DNA of 64,000 nucleotides. Origin: Henckelia pumila (lineage: Eukaryota; Streptophyta; Magnoliopsida; Lamiales; Gesneriaceae). The stretch is taken from contig NC_133123.1 in assembly GCF_033568475.1 (NCBI RefSeq), positions 132,590,930 to 132,654,929 of the forward strand, in the 5' to 3' direction. Below the pieces are notes generated by a model. The model worked only from the letters and a program-made list of their open reading frames with translations, was not told the origin of the DNA and did no database searches. Within the stretch, counting starts at the first letter, position 1. The number at the start of each line of letters is the position of its first letter. The translations under genes and the position numbers were made by a program. This document shows positions 1 through 10,791 of the stretch, one piece after another.

Positions 1-235
1 ACCCAAATCGATGAAAGTCCAACCACTAACAGGATAGAGAAAAACCCTACTAACAGACATCTCGAAGGAGATAGCTCAGTATGCAAATGAATGCAGCATA
101 AATCAATGACATATAAACCATGCGGTCACATAATATATGCATACTCAGTCAGGATATCTCGAACAGTACTTTCGTACCTCAAATCAGTGCAAGCTCTACC
201 AACTCTAGGTCCACGCCTATAGTCTGCTCTACACT
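1..235 (-). mobile_element. Inverted LTR of family A, distal part (cut off by window edge and by Athila)
   Basis: Read on the minus strand this matches the family A LTR seen on the plus strand at about 25591-25815, including the stretches around TAGAGCAGACTATAGGCG and the end near ATCGATTTGGGT. It continues at 12140-12720 on the other side of the Athila insertion, so both pieces are one LTR copy in minus orientation. The rest of it, and whatever follows, lies left of the window. Whether it is a solo LTR or one end of a whole inverted element cannot be decided here. Confidence 0.85.
231..235. repeat. Target-site duplication ACACT, left copy
   Basis: ACACT directly before the Athila 5' LTR is repeated at 12140-12144 directly after the 3' LTR. 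The family A LTR at about 25590 has this site only once, which confirms it as a 5-bp duplication made on insertion. Confidence 0.92.
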
Positions 236-1583
236 TGATAAGTGCATTTTGTGCACGTAATTTGTGTTGATATTATTGGATAATTGCTTGGTTTCGAGCT
301 GTATTATGTGGAAGATGTTGTTGTTTTTGTGGATGTCAGGAATTACAGGAAATAATGAAAGTATGATAAAAAAAATCATAGAAGTCAAGTAAAGAGCGAA
401 GTAAGCGAAGATGGTTCGTAGTTTGAAGAAATTTGGACAGACGACTATGCGCGCCCGCGCCTGTAATGGAGCGCCCGCGCGTCAACAGAAGTGATTCAAC
501 AATTTATCCACAGGAGACTATGCGCGCTCGCGCCTGTTGTGGTGCGCCCGCGCGTCGGAGTCTGTATTACGAAGTGCTGTGTTTAATTTTGGGAAATTTT
601 GGATACTTTTGGAAGGTGTTTGGACGAATCTTAAGGGTATATTTTAAGGATTTTTTTTAGACCTAAGGAGGCGGCGGCTATTATACAAAAAATTATCTTG
701 AGAGAAAAGTTGAAAAGGTTTTCGATCGAGATTTGGAGTTGTTTGGAACGAAGACAAAGACTTTTCGACCGGACACGGAAGAAACACTTCGGATTTGTTA
801 TCTTTACTTTATTTTTTTTCTTTTGAGATTGAATTATGTTTGAATTTTTGAATAGGATTTATATTTTTATGAATTTTATTATGAACTAAACTTTTTAAGT
901 CTAGAGGTAGATGTAGCCTGGTCAAGACATATTTATGAATGGTTGATTTTTATGAATGAATTCTTCTAAATTAATTGTAATTTTAGGTTTGATAGTATTT
1001 TCAATTTACTGGCCATAAATTGATTTGTCATATTTATTCAGAATCCGGCACTCGGGAGAGGGGATTTAGAATAGGATCAATATAATTCACACTGTTAATT
1101 GTTTATTTGACTCGGGAGAGCTCATAACTTTAATAGAACTTAAAAAGAACATTGTTTCACACATATAATTACAAGTAGATTTTGTATAGGGATATTGAAA
1201 TCGATCTGTAATTGATACATTCTATTTGATACTCGGGAGAGGGAAATAGTATAATCTATGTGTTCTTGGTTATTAATTTACATGAATTCATGAAAATAGA
1301 TTGATTGAGATTAAATATAGTTGAGACCAGGTGAAATCAAACCTCTAGACTATTTTCCTTTGATTGATAATCTTTACAGGATAGTGTTTGTGTGCGTTTA
1401 TCATTTTTCTATATTTATTTACTTTGTCATCAACTCTCTAAAGTGTAATTTTCTAAATAAAATTAAGACTATTATAATTGCAAGTATTGAATATTTTCAA
1501 ATTATTCCCTGTGGGATCGACACTCTATTTTTCACTTTACTAAAACTTGACACTCGTACGCTTGCGAGTAATTTTTCACAACA
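236..1583 (+). repeat. Athila 5' LTR
   Basis: Begins TGATAAGTGCATTTTG and ends TTTTTCACAACA; 1348 bp, the same length as the 3' copy. It holds two CpG-rich modules starting at 443 and 516 (73-bp step) and a TATA-like stretch (GGGTATATTTTAAG) near 630-645. Three copies of the motif ACTCGGGAGAG occur at about 1050, 1111 and 1231, and a further repeated motif is not evident. Confidence 0.94.
443..560 (+). repeat. Two CpG-rich modules in Athila LTR, 73-bp step
   Basis: The string GACTATGCGCGC begins at 443 and again at 516. Each module has two GC-rich arms of the type GCGCCCGCGC about 20 bp apart. The same pair occurs in the 3' LTR at the matching place. The array lies just upstream of the TATA-like stretch. 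Confidence 0.8.
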
Positions 1584-1589
1584 AGTTTT

Positions 1590-1607
1590 TGGCGCCGTTG
1601 CCGGGGA
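1590..1607 (+). promoter_or_regulatory. Primer-binding site, tRNA-Asp type
   Basis: TGGCGCCGTTGCCGGGGA, 6 nt after the 5' LTR, is complementary to the 3' end of plant tRNA-Asp (GUC), as is usual for Athila elements. It primes minus-strand DNA synthesis. Confidence 0.9.
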
Positions 1608-1720
1608 ATAATTTTGATTATTTTTTAATCTTGTTACCAATTAGTCGAAGTTTTAATTTAGAGCTTTTCTTTATTTTAATCTAATTACTAATAATTTGTT
1701 ATTGTTCTTAATTTCAGTCT

Positions 1721-3075
1721 ATGCGAAGATCTCAAAGTGCGAATTCTTTGTTCTTTGATCCAGAGATTGAACGAACTGCACGAGCTTTGAGAAGAGCTAG
1801 GAGAGAAGAACAATTTAACATGGCTGAAGAAAATGTTAATGAATTGCCCTTGGTGCCAATTAGAGATCATTTCAGGCCGACGATCCAGGCTCACTATTCT
1901 GGAATCGCTCGAGGGACAATAAATGCCAACAACTTTGAGTTGAAGCCGGCATTAATCAACATGGTTCAGCAGAACCAATTCAATGGAACTGCCACAGCTG
2001 ACCCTCATTTACACTTGCGCACTTTTCTAGAGATTACTGATACTGTTAAAATAAATGGTGTTTCTGAGGATACAATACGCTTACGTTTGTTTCCTTTTTC
2101 TCTTAGGGACAAAGCACGGAGTTGGCTACAGGCATTGCCACTAGGACGCATAACAACTTGGGAGGGCATGGCTATGAAATTCTTAGAGAAATTCTTTCCA
2201 CCATCCAAGGCAACCCAGCTAAAGATTGAGATCAGTACCTTCCAACAGCATGATTCTGAACAGCTATATGAGGCATGGGAAAGGTACAAAGATTTGTTAA
2301 GGCGTTGTCCTAATCATAATATTGCAGATTGGGAAGAAATAGAGTTTTTCTACAATGGATTAAATACGCATACAAGAATGTCGGTGGACTCTGCTGCTGG
2401 AGGTACTATATTTGCCAAGGACCCCGTTCAAGCTTATGATATGCTGGAACAGATGACTATCAATAGTTATCAATGGCCATCTGAACGTACGGGAGTCAAG
2501 AGGGGAGTGTACAGTGTGGATTCTCTTACATCCATTACTGCACAGTTATCTGCGTTGAGTACACAAGTTTCTTCTCTGAACAAAGTGAATATCACAGAAC
2601 CTGCAGGTGTATCGGTTGCCATAGAAGAATCTCATCCACCGGAGGAAGCTCAATATATCAATCCCAGAGGCTATGGAAATTATCGAGGTAACCCTCCTCC
2701 TAATACTTATCATCCTGGTTTACGTAACCATGAAAACTTTTCTTATGCCAACAACAAGAATGTGCTGAAAAACCCCCTCCGGGATTCAACACCGATCAAG
2801 GGGAAGGTAAAGCGTCGTTGGAAGATGTGGTGTCTACATTTGTTACTGAATCTAACAAGCGAATGTCGAGGAATGAAACTCGAATGGACAGCATGGAGAC
2901 ACACATGTGCAGTTTGGGAGCTATGATGAAATCCATGGAGACACAGATTGGACAGCTTGCATATGCTCTGAAGGATCAAAACAGAGGGCAGTTTCCAAGC
3001 AATACTGAAGTGAACCCAAAAGAACAATGTAAATCAGTTGAGTTAAGAAGTGGGAAGAAGTTAGAAGCTGAATAA
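1721..3075 (+). pseudogene. Athila gag, disrupted by one frameshift and one stop
   Basis: The ATG at 1721 opens a reading frame whose residues about 85-225 match the Retrotrans_gag family (pattern with LFPFSLRDKARSWL and EFFYNGL). The gag sense runs to about 2765-2800, then continues in another frame (frame of 2818), so an indel lies in the C-rich stretch near 2770-2800. The second frame ends at TAA 3073-3075 (after KLEAE) but resumes at once in the same frame into pol. No zinc knuckle is visible. Gag would form the virus-like particle in the cytoplasm. A polypyrimidine stretch and CAG directly before the ATG (about 1690-1717) could be a splice acceptor, but this is a guess. Confidence 0.88.
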
Positions 3076-3105
3076 AAGTGCAGAGAAAAAGAAGTAGAAG
3101 AATCA

Positions 3106-6100
3106 GTGGCTGAAGAAATTGTGGTTGAAGAGCCCAAGAAGGAAGCTGACTCTAAACCGATGTACAAACCGCAACTTCCATACCCACAGCGGTTTAAGAA
3201 GAAGGCACTTGATGAGCAATTTTCCAAGTTTCTAGATATCTTTAAGAAGATACACATCAATATTCCATTTGCAGATGCCTTGGAACAAATGCCTAACTAT
3301 GCAAAGTTCATCAAAGATGTAATGTCCAAGAAGAGAAGACTGCAAGACAATGAAGTGGTAAATTTGACAGAAGAATGTAGTGCAATCCTGCAGAAAAAAT
3401 TGCCACAAAAGCTTAAGGATCCAGGGAGTTTTACTATCCCTTGTTTTATTGGTGGTTCTAAAGTTAATAGAGCGTTATGTGATTTAAGAGCAAGTATTAA
3501 TTTGATGCCTTTTTCTGTCTACAGGACCTTAGAGCTTGGAGAAGTTAGGGCAGCCACCATCACTTTACAGTTGGCTGATCGAAGTCTCACATATCCTCGA
3601 GGTATTGTGGAGGATGTTTTGGTGAAGGTCGACAAGTTCATCTTTCCCGCAGATTTCGTAATTTTAGACATGGATGAAGATGAAGAAACTCCTTTGATCT
3701 TTGGACGACCCTTTCTAGCTACTGCACGTGCATTGATCGATGTCCATAAAGGAGAGCTCACACTTCGCGTTGGTGGTGAAGCTGTGATTTTCAACATTTA
3801 TCATACCATGAGGGAGCCACGCGAGGTGAGTACATGTAAGAGCATTGAAATTGTTAATTCTCATAATTCCTTTTCATGTGCAGGAAGTAATGACCCACTA
3901 GAAAGGTGTTTAGTGATGGACGAGGTGGTTGATAAGGAAGAAGATTGGGAGTTACATGAACAAAAAATATTCCTAGACAGCGCTCCAAAAGAAAAAATGG
4001 TGAGTTCTAAGGAATCTGAAGCATTGGAAAATAGTGCACCTGAGGTATCGCCTGAAACTCATGATCTGAAAGCATTGCCTGCGCACCTATGTTATGAATT
4101 CCTTGGTGAAAATTCTACTTGTCATGTTATTATATCTGCTCATTTGTCTGATGTAGAAAAAGATAAATTGTTGCGAGTTCTGAGAAAATTTAAAACTGCT
4201 TTAGGGTGGTCAATTTCTGACATTAAGGGTATTAGTCCAACAATTTGCATGCATAAAATTTTGATGGAAGAATCGTATACTCCTTATGTTGATCATCAGA
4301 GGCGGTTGAATCCCGCCATGAAAGAGGTAGTTAAGAAAGAAGTTTTAAAGTTGCTGAATGCGGGAGTGATTTATGCTATTTCTGATAGTAGTTGGGTATC
4401 TCCGGTTCAAGTGGTGCCTAAGAAGGGTGGGATTACTGTAGTTAAAAACGAAAATAATGAGTTAATCTCCACACGTACAGTAACTGGCTGGCGAGTTTGT
4501 ATAGACTATAGGAAGTTAAACAAAGCTACTCGTAAGGATCATTTTCCACTTCCTTTCATTGATCAAATGCTGGATAGACTTTCTGGTTATTGCTATTACT
4601 GCTTCTTAGATGGGTATTCAGGTTATAATCAAATTGCTATAGCACCAGAGGATCAGGAGAAGACCACTTTTACGTGTCCCTATGGCACGTTTGCTTTCAG
4701 GAGGATGCCGTTTGGATTGTGTAATGCACCTGCAACTTTTCAGCGGTGTATGATGGCGATTTTTGCAGATATGGTGGAGGACGTGATGGAAGTTTTTATG
4801 GATGACTTTTCTGTATTTGGTACATCTTTTGATCATTGCTTGCATAATTTGTCTCTTGTTTTGCAGAGGTGTCAGGAAAAGAATTTAGTGCTAAATTGGG
4901 AAAAATGTCACTTTATGGTTCAAGAGGGCATTGTCCTTGGACATAAAGTGTCATCCAATGGGTTAGAGGTAGATCGAGCTAAAGTTGTTGCAATTGAGAA
5001 GCTTCCACCTCCAAAGAACATAAAAGGCATCAGAAGTTTTTTAGGCCATGCAGGGTTTTATCGGCGGTTCATCAAGGATTTTTCTAAAATCACAAAACCC
5101 TTGTGTAATTTACTTGAAAAAGACTCTACATTCATTTTTGATGATGTTTGTTTGCAGGCCTTTGAAAAGATAAAGACAGTGTTAACCACAACACCCATCA
5201 TGATTGCACCGGATTGGAAGGAGCCCTTTGAGCTTATGTGTGATGCTAGTGACTACGCAGTGGGCGCAGTATTAGGCCAGAGGAGAGATAAAATTTTCAG
5301 AGCCATATATTATGCCAGCCGCACCATGGATGCCGCCCAGCAAAACTACACTACTACAGAAAAAGAGATGCTTGCAGTAGTTTTTGCCTTTGATAAATTC
5401 CGTCCATATTTAATTGGTACTAAAGTAGTTGTTTATACTGACCATGCAGCGATTCGCTACTTATTTGCAAAAAAGGACGCTAAGCCACGCTTGATAAGGT
5501 GGATCCTACTGTTGCAAGAGTTTGACTTTGAAATCAAGGATAAGAAGGGAAGTGAAAATCAAGTCGCAGATCACTTATCGAGATTGGAGTTAGAGAACGT
5601 GAAGGAGGAGGAAAGCATAAAGGAACTGTTTCCGGATGAACAGATCTTTGAGGTAAGTTCCTATACCCCTTGGTTTGCTGATATAGCGAATTTTTTGTCT
5701 TGTGGTGTTCTGCCTCCAGAGTTGAATCGACACCAAAAGAAGAAGTTTTTCCATGACGTTAAGTTCTATTTATGGGATGATCCCTATGTTTTCAAACGTT
5801 GTGCTGATCAAGTGATTAGACGATGTGTGGCGGGGCAAGAGGCAGCTGAAATTTTGGAACAATGCCATTCCTCTCCCTATGGAGGACATTTTGGAGCTAC
5901 CCGAACTGCCGCTAAGGTATTACAGTCTGGTTTTTATTGGCCTACGTTATTTAAAGATAGTTATACTTTAGTGAAATCATGTGATAAGTGCCAGAGAACG
6001 GGAAATATTTCTAGAAAGCATGAATTACCCCTCACAAACATTTTAGAAGTTGAATTATTTGATGTGTGGGGTATTGATTTTATGGGTCATTTTCCCCCTT

Positions 6101-6951
6101 CTTTTGGCTACACTTATATCTTATTAGCAGTGGATTATGTGTCGAAATGGGTGGAAGCAATCGCCACCTCTACTAATGATGCTCGTGTTGTAGTAAAATT
6201 TTTGCAGAAGAACATTTTTACACGGTTTGGGACACCACGAGCAATAATCAGTGATGAAGGTACGCACTTTTGTAATAAAATTTTTAATACCTTACTCGCT
6301 AAGTATGGTGTTAGGCATAAGGTGGCGTGTGCATATCATCCGCAAACAAATGGTCAAGCGGAAATTTCTAACCGAGAAATCAAGCAAGTATTAGAGAAGA
6401 CGGTGAAGACAAATAGAAAAGATTGGGCACTCAAGCTGGATGACGCATTATGGGCATACCGCACTGCGTTCAAAACACCGATTGGGATGTCACCGTATAG
6501 GATGGTGTTCGGTAAGGCATGTCATTTGCCCTTGGAGTTAGAGCATAAAGCATTTTGGGCAGTCAAGAAGCTAAATATGGATATCGAAGCATCGGGGGAG
6601 TTACGTAAATTACAGTTGACAGAATTGGACGAGTTTCGAAATGATGCATATGAGAATGCCAAGATTTACAAAGAACAAACAAAGAAGTGGCATGATAAGA
6701 ATATTATACCTCGCGAATTCGAACCAGGTCAGAAAGTATTGTTATTTAACTCACGTTTAAAACTATTTCCAAGAAAATTGAAGTCCAGATGGTCTGGACC
6801 ATTTATGGTGGAAAAGGTATATCCGCACGGTGCGATTGAGCTGCGATGTACAGATGGAAGAATATTCAAAGTGAACGGGCAAAGGGTGAAACATTATTAT
6901 GGTACTGAAGTAAGAAGTACTGAGAGTACTCTCCTCACAGACCCGGCTTAA
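3106..6951 (+). CDS. Athila pol: protease, reverse transcriptase, RNase H, integrase (long open frame)
   Basis: An open frame of about 1280 codons with the domain order protease, RT, RNase H, integrase. It is in frame with the gag tail and separated from it by the stop at 3073, so 3106 is only where the open frame becomes usable; no true ATG start is implied. The protease spans about residues 105-215, but the expected Asp-Leu-Gly active site reads Asp-Leu-Arg (codon AGA at 3487-3489). The RT has the catalytic FMDD at about 565-567 and MPFGLCNAP before it. RNase H follows ([23 protein letters not shown]). Integrase shows an HHCC zinc finger ending CDKCQRTG, then Asp (GIDFMG), Asp (SDEGTHF) and Glu (NGQAE). 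The C-terminus ends about 12 nt before a structured RNA element. The frame from RT to integrase is intact; the protease is probably dead. Confidence 0.93.
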   Translation: MAEEIVVEEPKKEADSKPMYKPQLPYPQRFKKKALDEQFSKFLDIFKKIHINIPFADALEQMPNYAKFIKDVMSKKRRLQDNEVVNLTEECSAILQKKLPQKLKDPGSFTIPCFIGGSKVNRALCDLRASINLMPFSVYRTLELGEVRAATITLQLADRSLTYPRGIVEDVLVKVDKFIFPADFVILDMDEDEETPLIFGRPFLATARALIDVHKGELTLRVGGEAVIFNIYHTMREPREVSTCKSIEIVNSHNSFSCAGSNDPLERCLVMDEVVDKEEDWELHEQKIFLDSAPKEKMVSSKESEALENSAPEVSPETHDLKALPAHLCYEFLGENSTCHVIISAHLSDVEKDKLLRVLRKFKTALGWSISDIKGISPTICMHKILMEESYTPYVDHQRRLNPAMKEVVKKEVLKLLNAGVIYAISDSSWVSPVQVVPKKGGITVVKNENNELISTRTVTGWRVCIDYRKLNKATRKDHFPLPFIDQMLDRLSGYCYYCFLDGYSGYNQIAIAPEDQEKTTFTCPYGTFAFRRMPFGLCNAPATFQRCMMAIFADMVEDVMEVFMDDFSVFGTSFDHCLHNLSLVLQRCQEKNLVLNWEKCHFMVQEGIVLGHKVSSNGLEVDRAKVVAIEKLPPPKNIKGIRSFLGHAGFYRRFIKDFSKITKPLCNLLEKDSTFIFDDVCLQAFEKIKTVLTTTPIMIAPDWKEPFELMCDASDYAVGAVLGQRRDKIFRAIYYASRTMDAAQQNYTTTEKEMLAVVFAFDKFRPYLIGTKVVVYTDHAAIRYLFAKKDAKPRLIRWILLLQEFDFEIKDKKGSENQVADHLSRLELENVKEEESIKELFPDEQIFEVSSYTPWFADIANFLSCGVLPPELNRHQKKKFFHDVKFYLWDDPYVFKRCADQVIRRCVAGQEAAEILEQCHSSPYGGHFGATRTAAKVLQSGFYWPTLFKDSYTLVKSCDKCQRTGNISRKHELPLTNILEVELFDVWGIDFMGHFPPSFGYTYILLAVDYVSKWVEAIATSTNDARVVVKFLQKNIFTRFGTPRAIISDEGTHFCNKIFNTLLAKYGVRHKVACAYHPQTNGQAEISNREIKQVLEKTVKTNRKDWALKLDDALWAYRTAFKTPIGMSPYRMVFGKACHLPLELEHKAFWAVKKLNMDIEASGELRKLQLTELDEFRNDAYENAKIYKEQTKKWHDKNIIPREFEPGQKVLLFNSRLKLFPRKLKSRWSGPFMVEKVYPHGAIELRCTDGRIFKVNGQRVKHYYGTEVRSTESTLLTDPA

Positions 6952-6962
6952 TACTGGTGCAA

Positions 6963-7010
6963 GTCCGGCTGAGGACTATAAAACAAGCGCTAAATGGGAG
7001 GCAACCCATT
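6963..7010 (+). promoter_or_regulatory. Two conserved stem-loops 3' of pol (candidate RNA element)
   Basis: Stem-loop 1 pairs GTCC (6963-6966) with GGAC (6973-6976) round a 6-nt loop. Stem-loop 2 pairs AATGGG (6993-6998) with CCCATT (7005-7010) round a 6-nt loop. The spacer holds TATAAAACAAGCGC. Element C has the same arrangement at 28206-28254 with compensatory changes in both stems. The location suggests a role in handling the RNA between pol and the extra ORF; the function is unknown. Confidence 0.7.
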
Positions 7011-7016
7011 GGTCCT

Positions 7017-7946
7017 TTTCGTTTTAATTTTAAGTCTCTGCTTTGCATTTTTGTCAGTTCCTTGTTAGTTATTTATTTTTTTCCTTTATTTCATTTTTAG
7101 GAATTAATTCCAAAATGTCACGCACATGTCGTGGTACGCCCGCGTGTCCCGAAAATTACAAATGCGTCACTGGTCCAGTCATTTATGCGCGCCCGCACGT
7201 ACTGTGGCGCGACCGCGCGCGAAGAAAGGCTAATCTCAGCATAATTTACAGTGCATTATGCGCGCCCGCGCCAATAGTGGCGCGCCCGCGCCCGAACTCA
7301 ATGCACACAAGTGTAGTTCTACAGAGAGCTATGCGCGGGCGCCGGTCACTCGAGCGCGCCCGCGCATCGCTGTACGCATAAAATAACATGAGCAGGGTTC
7401 TATGCGCGCCCGCCCCGAAGAATCATATTGCCCGATTTCTTTCCCTTCGTTCTCTCATTCCCCTTTTCTAATTTTACCTTATATTTCTTTCTCTTTCAAA
7501 TCTTTTCTCTCCAAGATTACGCTGTTCTTTCCTTTTCCTCGTCTTTTGTAATTGTTTTCCCTTTTTATCTCTATATTTTTGTTCTCTTCTCTCAATTCAT
7601 CATCTCTACCTTATAAATTTTCGTTCTTCTAATCTCTAACTTCTCGTCACAGGTGAGGCATCACGCTTGGTGCAAGACTATACATTTTTGGGTTATTGTA
7701 GATTTTTCTCTTGCTCCAGTGGTAAGCTCTCTGTTCACGTGTGTGCCCAATTTTCTGGTTATTGAGTTCTTGAACTAGACAGAGCTTTTGGAGTGGATTT
7801 GTCATTTCGTGGGGTGAATCAATTGTATTAGTGTTACATTGACGTGTAGAGGTGGGGTGACTGGAATTATTAGTTGTGGGTATCAAGATTGTTGAAGTGT
7901 TCTTGTGAATTGCAAGTTTCTACTGTGCCTGCCAAGTGTTTGCTTT
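7017..7946 (+). other. Non-coding spacer between Athila pol and the env-position ORF
   Basis: About 930 bp without a convincing gene. It starts with a T-rich stretch and TTTTTAG (about 7078-7100), then a field of CpG-rich modules (7114-7420), then a pyrimidine-rich tract (7425-7650) closing with CTCGTCACAG. The two pyrimidine tracts followed by AG could serve as 3' splice sites for a spliced mRNA of the next ORF; this is inference. Confidence 0.6.
7114..7420 (+). repeat. Five degenerate CpG-rich modules inside Athila
   Basis: ATGCGCG-type modules begin at about 7114 (degenerate), 7194, 7257, 7330 and 7401, that is steps of about 80, 63, 73 and 71 bp. Each pairs a left arm like GCGCGCCCGCGC with a right arm about 20 bp on; in the module at 7330 the arms are inverted. 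The same unit type is found in the LTR at 443 and 516. Confidence 0.75.
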
Positions 7947-9125
7947 ATGGCTCCTAAGAAGAAGACAAAGTTGGGAGAATCTTCTTCTTCCACCCCTACT
8001 TTTGATAATCATCGGTTTTGGAATCCAACGGCCGAAGCAAATTATCAAGAGTTGCTTTCTAAGAATATTCTGCCTGAGAGAGGATTTGACACTACCATTG
8101 GTTTTGAGCCAAATGGAATTAGTAGATGCGATGTTGGGGATGAGGCGATACAGCGTCAATGGCTTCAATTTGTTAAGCAGCCTCAAGAAGCGGTTATTTC
8201 AGTGGTGCGAGAGTTTTATGCCAATCTGAAATTTAAACACGTTGACTTCAAAGTTTTAGTCAGAGGACATATGGTGCCATTTGATTCAGTTGCCATTAAT
8301 ACTCTCTTTCAGATTCCGCCAATAGAGAATGATGAGTATGTGGCATACCGATCTGGGGACATTGATTATGATGCTATTATCCAATCTATCTGTGTGGAGG
8401 GTGCTGTGTGGAGATTGGGAAGTGATTTTAAACCTTCCAAGTTGCGAAAGGTTGATTTGAAAAATGATGCCAAGAGATGGTACGCTCTCGTCTGTGCTCG
8501 ACTGAAGCCCACCGACCATGATCATGAGGTCACACGTGAAAGGGCGATTCTTGTTTATTGCATCGTGGAAGGAATGGCTATGGATTTGGGCCGTATCTGT
8601 CAAGAGACGATTCAAAATGTGTTTACTGGTCGATCAAGGGGGGGCCTTGCTTTGCCTTCCATTATTACTGATTTGTGTGAAGCAGTGGGGGTTGATTGGA
8701 GCCCGACTGAAGAGTTGTTGAAGCCTACGGCTCTCATACCCGGTGGTTCTTCGTCCTCTCGCCGCCAATATGCTAGTGAACAAAGAGAACGTGAAGCTAG
8801 AAGATCTTTCAATGCTCGAGCTGCTGCTAGTCGAACTTCTGCATCACAGTCTACGACGCCTCCTTCTTTGGAAGCACGGGTTACTTCCATTGAGGAAGGT
8901 TTGCGCCAACATCGTCAAGAATTCCATCAATTTCAGCAAAGACATGATGTTTTCATCGATTATATGCTGGGATTCACTGGTGCATTAAGCCACCAATTTC
9001 CTCAAGCGGCGAGTTCGGCTCATCCGTTTCCCCCTTTTCCGCAGTGGCCACCTGCTTGTGGTACTTCAAACCCGACACCTGCTGTGGATAGTCATGATAT
9101 GAGTGATGATGGCGACGACCACTGA
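7947..9125 (+). CDS. Athila env-position ORF (plant transposon protein domain)
   Basis: The ATG at 7947 (MAPKKKTK) is preferred over an upstream in-frame start at 7905, because it opens a basic, nuclear-signal-like start and then a serine-rich linker. The 392-residue product has a globular part at about residues 20-260 that resembles the putative plant transposon protein domain found at this place in Athila elements, followed by Ser/Arg-rich and Gln/His-rich regions with a short predicted coiled coil (about 310-345) and an acidic tail ending in Asp-Asp-His. There is no clear signal peptide or membrane helix, so the label env rests on position only. The frame is intact. The role of this protein is not established. 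Confidence 0.8.
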   Translation: MAPKKKTKLGESSSSTPTFDNHRFWNPTAEANYQELLSKNILPERGFDTTIGFEPNGISRCDVGDEAIQRQWLQFVKQPQEAVISVVREFYANLKFKHVDFKVLVRGHMVPFDSVAINTLFQIPPIENDEYVAYRSGDIDYDAIIQSICVEGAVWRLGSDFKPSKLRKVDLKNDAKRWYALVCARLKPTDHDHEVTRERAILVYCIVEGMAMDLGRICQETIQNVFTGRSRGGLALPSIITDLCEAVGVDWSPTEELLKPTALIPGGSSSSRRQYASEQREREARRSFNARAAASRTSASQSTTPPSLEARVTSIEEGLRQHRQEFHQFQQRHDVFIDYMLGFTGALSHQFPQAASSAHPFPPFPQWPPACGTSNPTPAVDSHDMSDDGDDH

Positions 9126-10775
9126 TGGTCGTTGTTTGCGGTACATGTCTTATTTATTTCTTGTTTATATCATTGAGGACACTGATTGTACTAAGTTTGG
9201 GGGGATTTTCGTCATGATTCCAATGTGCTGAATATGTTTTATTTTGTTTTATTATTTTTTCTGTTTATTGTGTTAGTTTTCGGTATTGTGTAGTGGTGGA
9301 ATGCATTTGCGAGATTGGATTAGTTTGTGAGGTTGTGAAAGGGTGAATTTTTGAGTGAATGTGAGTTACATCCAAGAAACCATGAAAGAGATGAAAATAC
9401 ATTGGCCAATGATGCAAATGAATTTTTTTTTAGCTTTACTCCATGATTGAACTAAAAGAATTTTTTATCAGTAGACCACTGAGATGAATGAATCCCTATA
9501 CATTCTGTGCTCTTGCTTAAGTCTGAATTAAAACATACAAACATAGAAGTGAATGAGGCAATTCTTGAGATTTTTGGGCTTGATTTTTTTTTTGAAGTAT
9601 TGTATCATTAGTTGCCCTTTGAGCTTTCACAAGATATACATGAGTACTTTAGGTACGTGATCTGAGTTGCAAATCATCGTTTTCTGTTGATGATTATTTT
9701 TTCTGCACTGGTTAAAATTTGTGTGATTTACTTGTGAATTGAGTTTGTCTAGAACTAGTTCGGACACCCTTTGAGGCGAAATACGGGCAAAACTGAGATT
9801 GGGAATGATTTAGGCGATTTTTCTGAATTCGTTTGAGCCTTTCAAGCTACCTACTACTATTTTATCCCTAGTACCTTGTTTGTGCCTTATTGAAAATCGA
9901 ATGGCATGCGTGTAAACGTGTGATTATACCCCCATTCGTCATTATTTCAAGGTCCTATATTGACTACCTGATTAGCCTATACACTATTTCCTACCTTTAA
10001 GGGAGTAATTTGAATGCTAAAATGTTGTATGCTCCTAGCTTTATTTGTGAAAAAAAAAGGATTGGTGTGGTGGATGAATTGAAAAGAAAAAAAAAAGGTA
10101 GTAATAAAAGAGTTGAAAAATGTGATAGAGAGTTGAAAAAAGTTCTGAAAAGTGAGTTGTGAAAAAGTTGAGAAATGAAGTGAATTGAAAGAATGTGAAA
10201 TTGTGAATGAAAAAGGAGTCGTAATTGAGTTTGATAATGATAAATTACTCCTTATTTTGAATTCTTATCCTTCATTTGTAGCCATGAGCCAGGCCTTACA
10301 TTATAAGTCAATTAAGTCCTATTGACCGAGTCTCAGTTGCCCAATATACTAGTGAAGAAGGGTTGCGAGAATCTAGCATATGGATGATTGATTGACACTC
10401 GTAATGAATATGAATTTTTGACCGAAACACGCACACAAGTTTCTTTTGTGAAATAACCTGATTTTCGTGTGGGTTTCAGAAGTAATTATCATGTGTTTGA
10501 TCCTTTCACCTGTTAAAGTCCTCATGATCTATGAATATGTGAATTGAGTTAGATAAGAGTATTTTGCACGTGAGCTGCGGGATTTGTAATTTCTGGAGGT
10601 CACTAACATGTGTTTGAAAAATGTTAGTTTGATATGATTGGATGAAATTTTTTGAATATTTTGCTAAGGCCATTGTTTCATAGTAATTCTTGGTTGGTCT
10701 TGATTTGTTGAGTGGAATAGTTAGTATTTTGTGTTTGAGGCTTGAATGAATTTTTGCTCGGGACTAGCAAACAAT
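9126..10775 (+). other. Long non-coding 3' region of Athila with an internal purine tract
   Basis: About 1.65 kb with no supportable gene. Near its start (9172-9206) ATTGAGGACACTG is followed by AAGTTTGGGGGGATTTT, which looks like a second polypurine tract. Purine-rich simple sequence (GTTGAAAAA-like and AAAAGAAAAA) occupies about 10050-10215. The rest is plain AT-rich sequence. Confidence 0.7.
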
Positions 10776-10791
10776 TAAGTTTGGGGGAATT
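10776..10791 (+). promoter_or_regulatory. Athila polypurine tract
   Basis: AAGTTTGGGGGAATT lies directly before the 3' LTR and would prime plus-strand DNA synthesis. Same family of tract as in element C (29471-29487). Confidence 0.85.

Noticed and set aside
179-388. Minus-strand open frame across the left end of Athila
   Set aside because: It spans the junction between an old LTR and the Athila LTR and has no domain; a chance frame.
433-660. Open frame through the CpG modules of the Athila LTR (repeated in the 3' LTR)
   Set aside because: It lies wholly in LTR sequence, and its Arg/Ala/Pro content comes from GCGCCCGCGC units, not from a protein family.
7043-7381. 112-codon frame after Athila pol
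   Set aside because: It runs through CpG-rich repeat modules and stops at random; no homology recognised.
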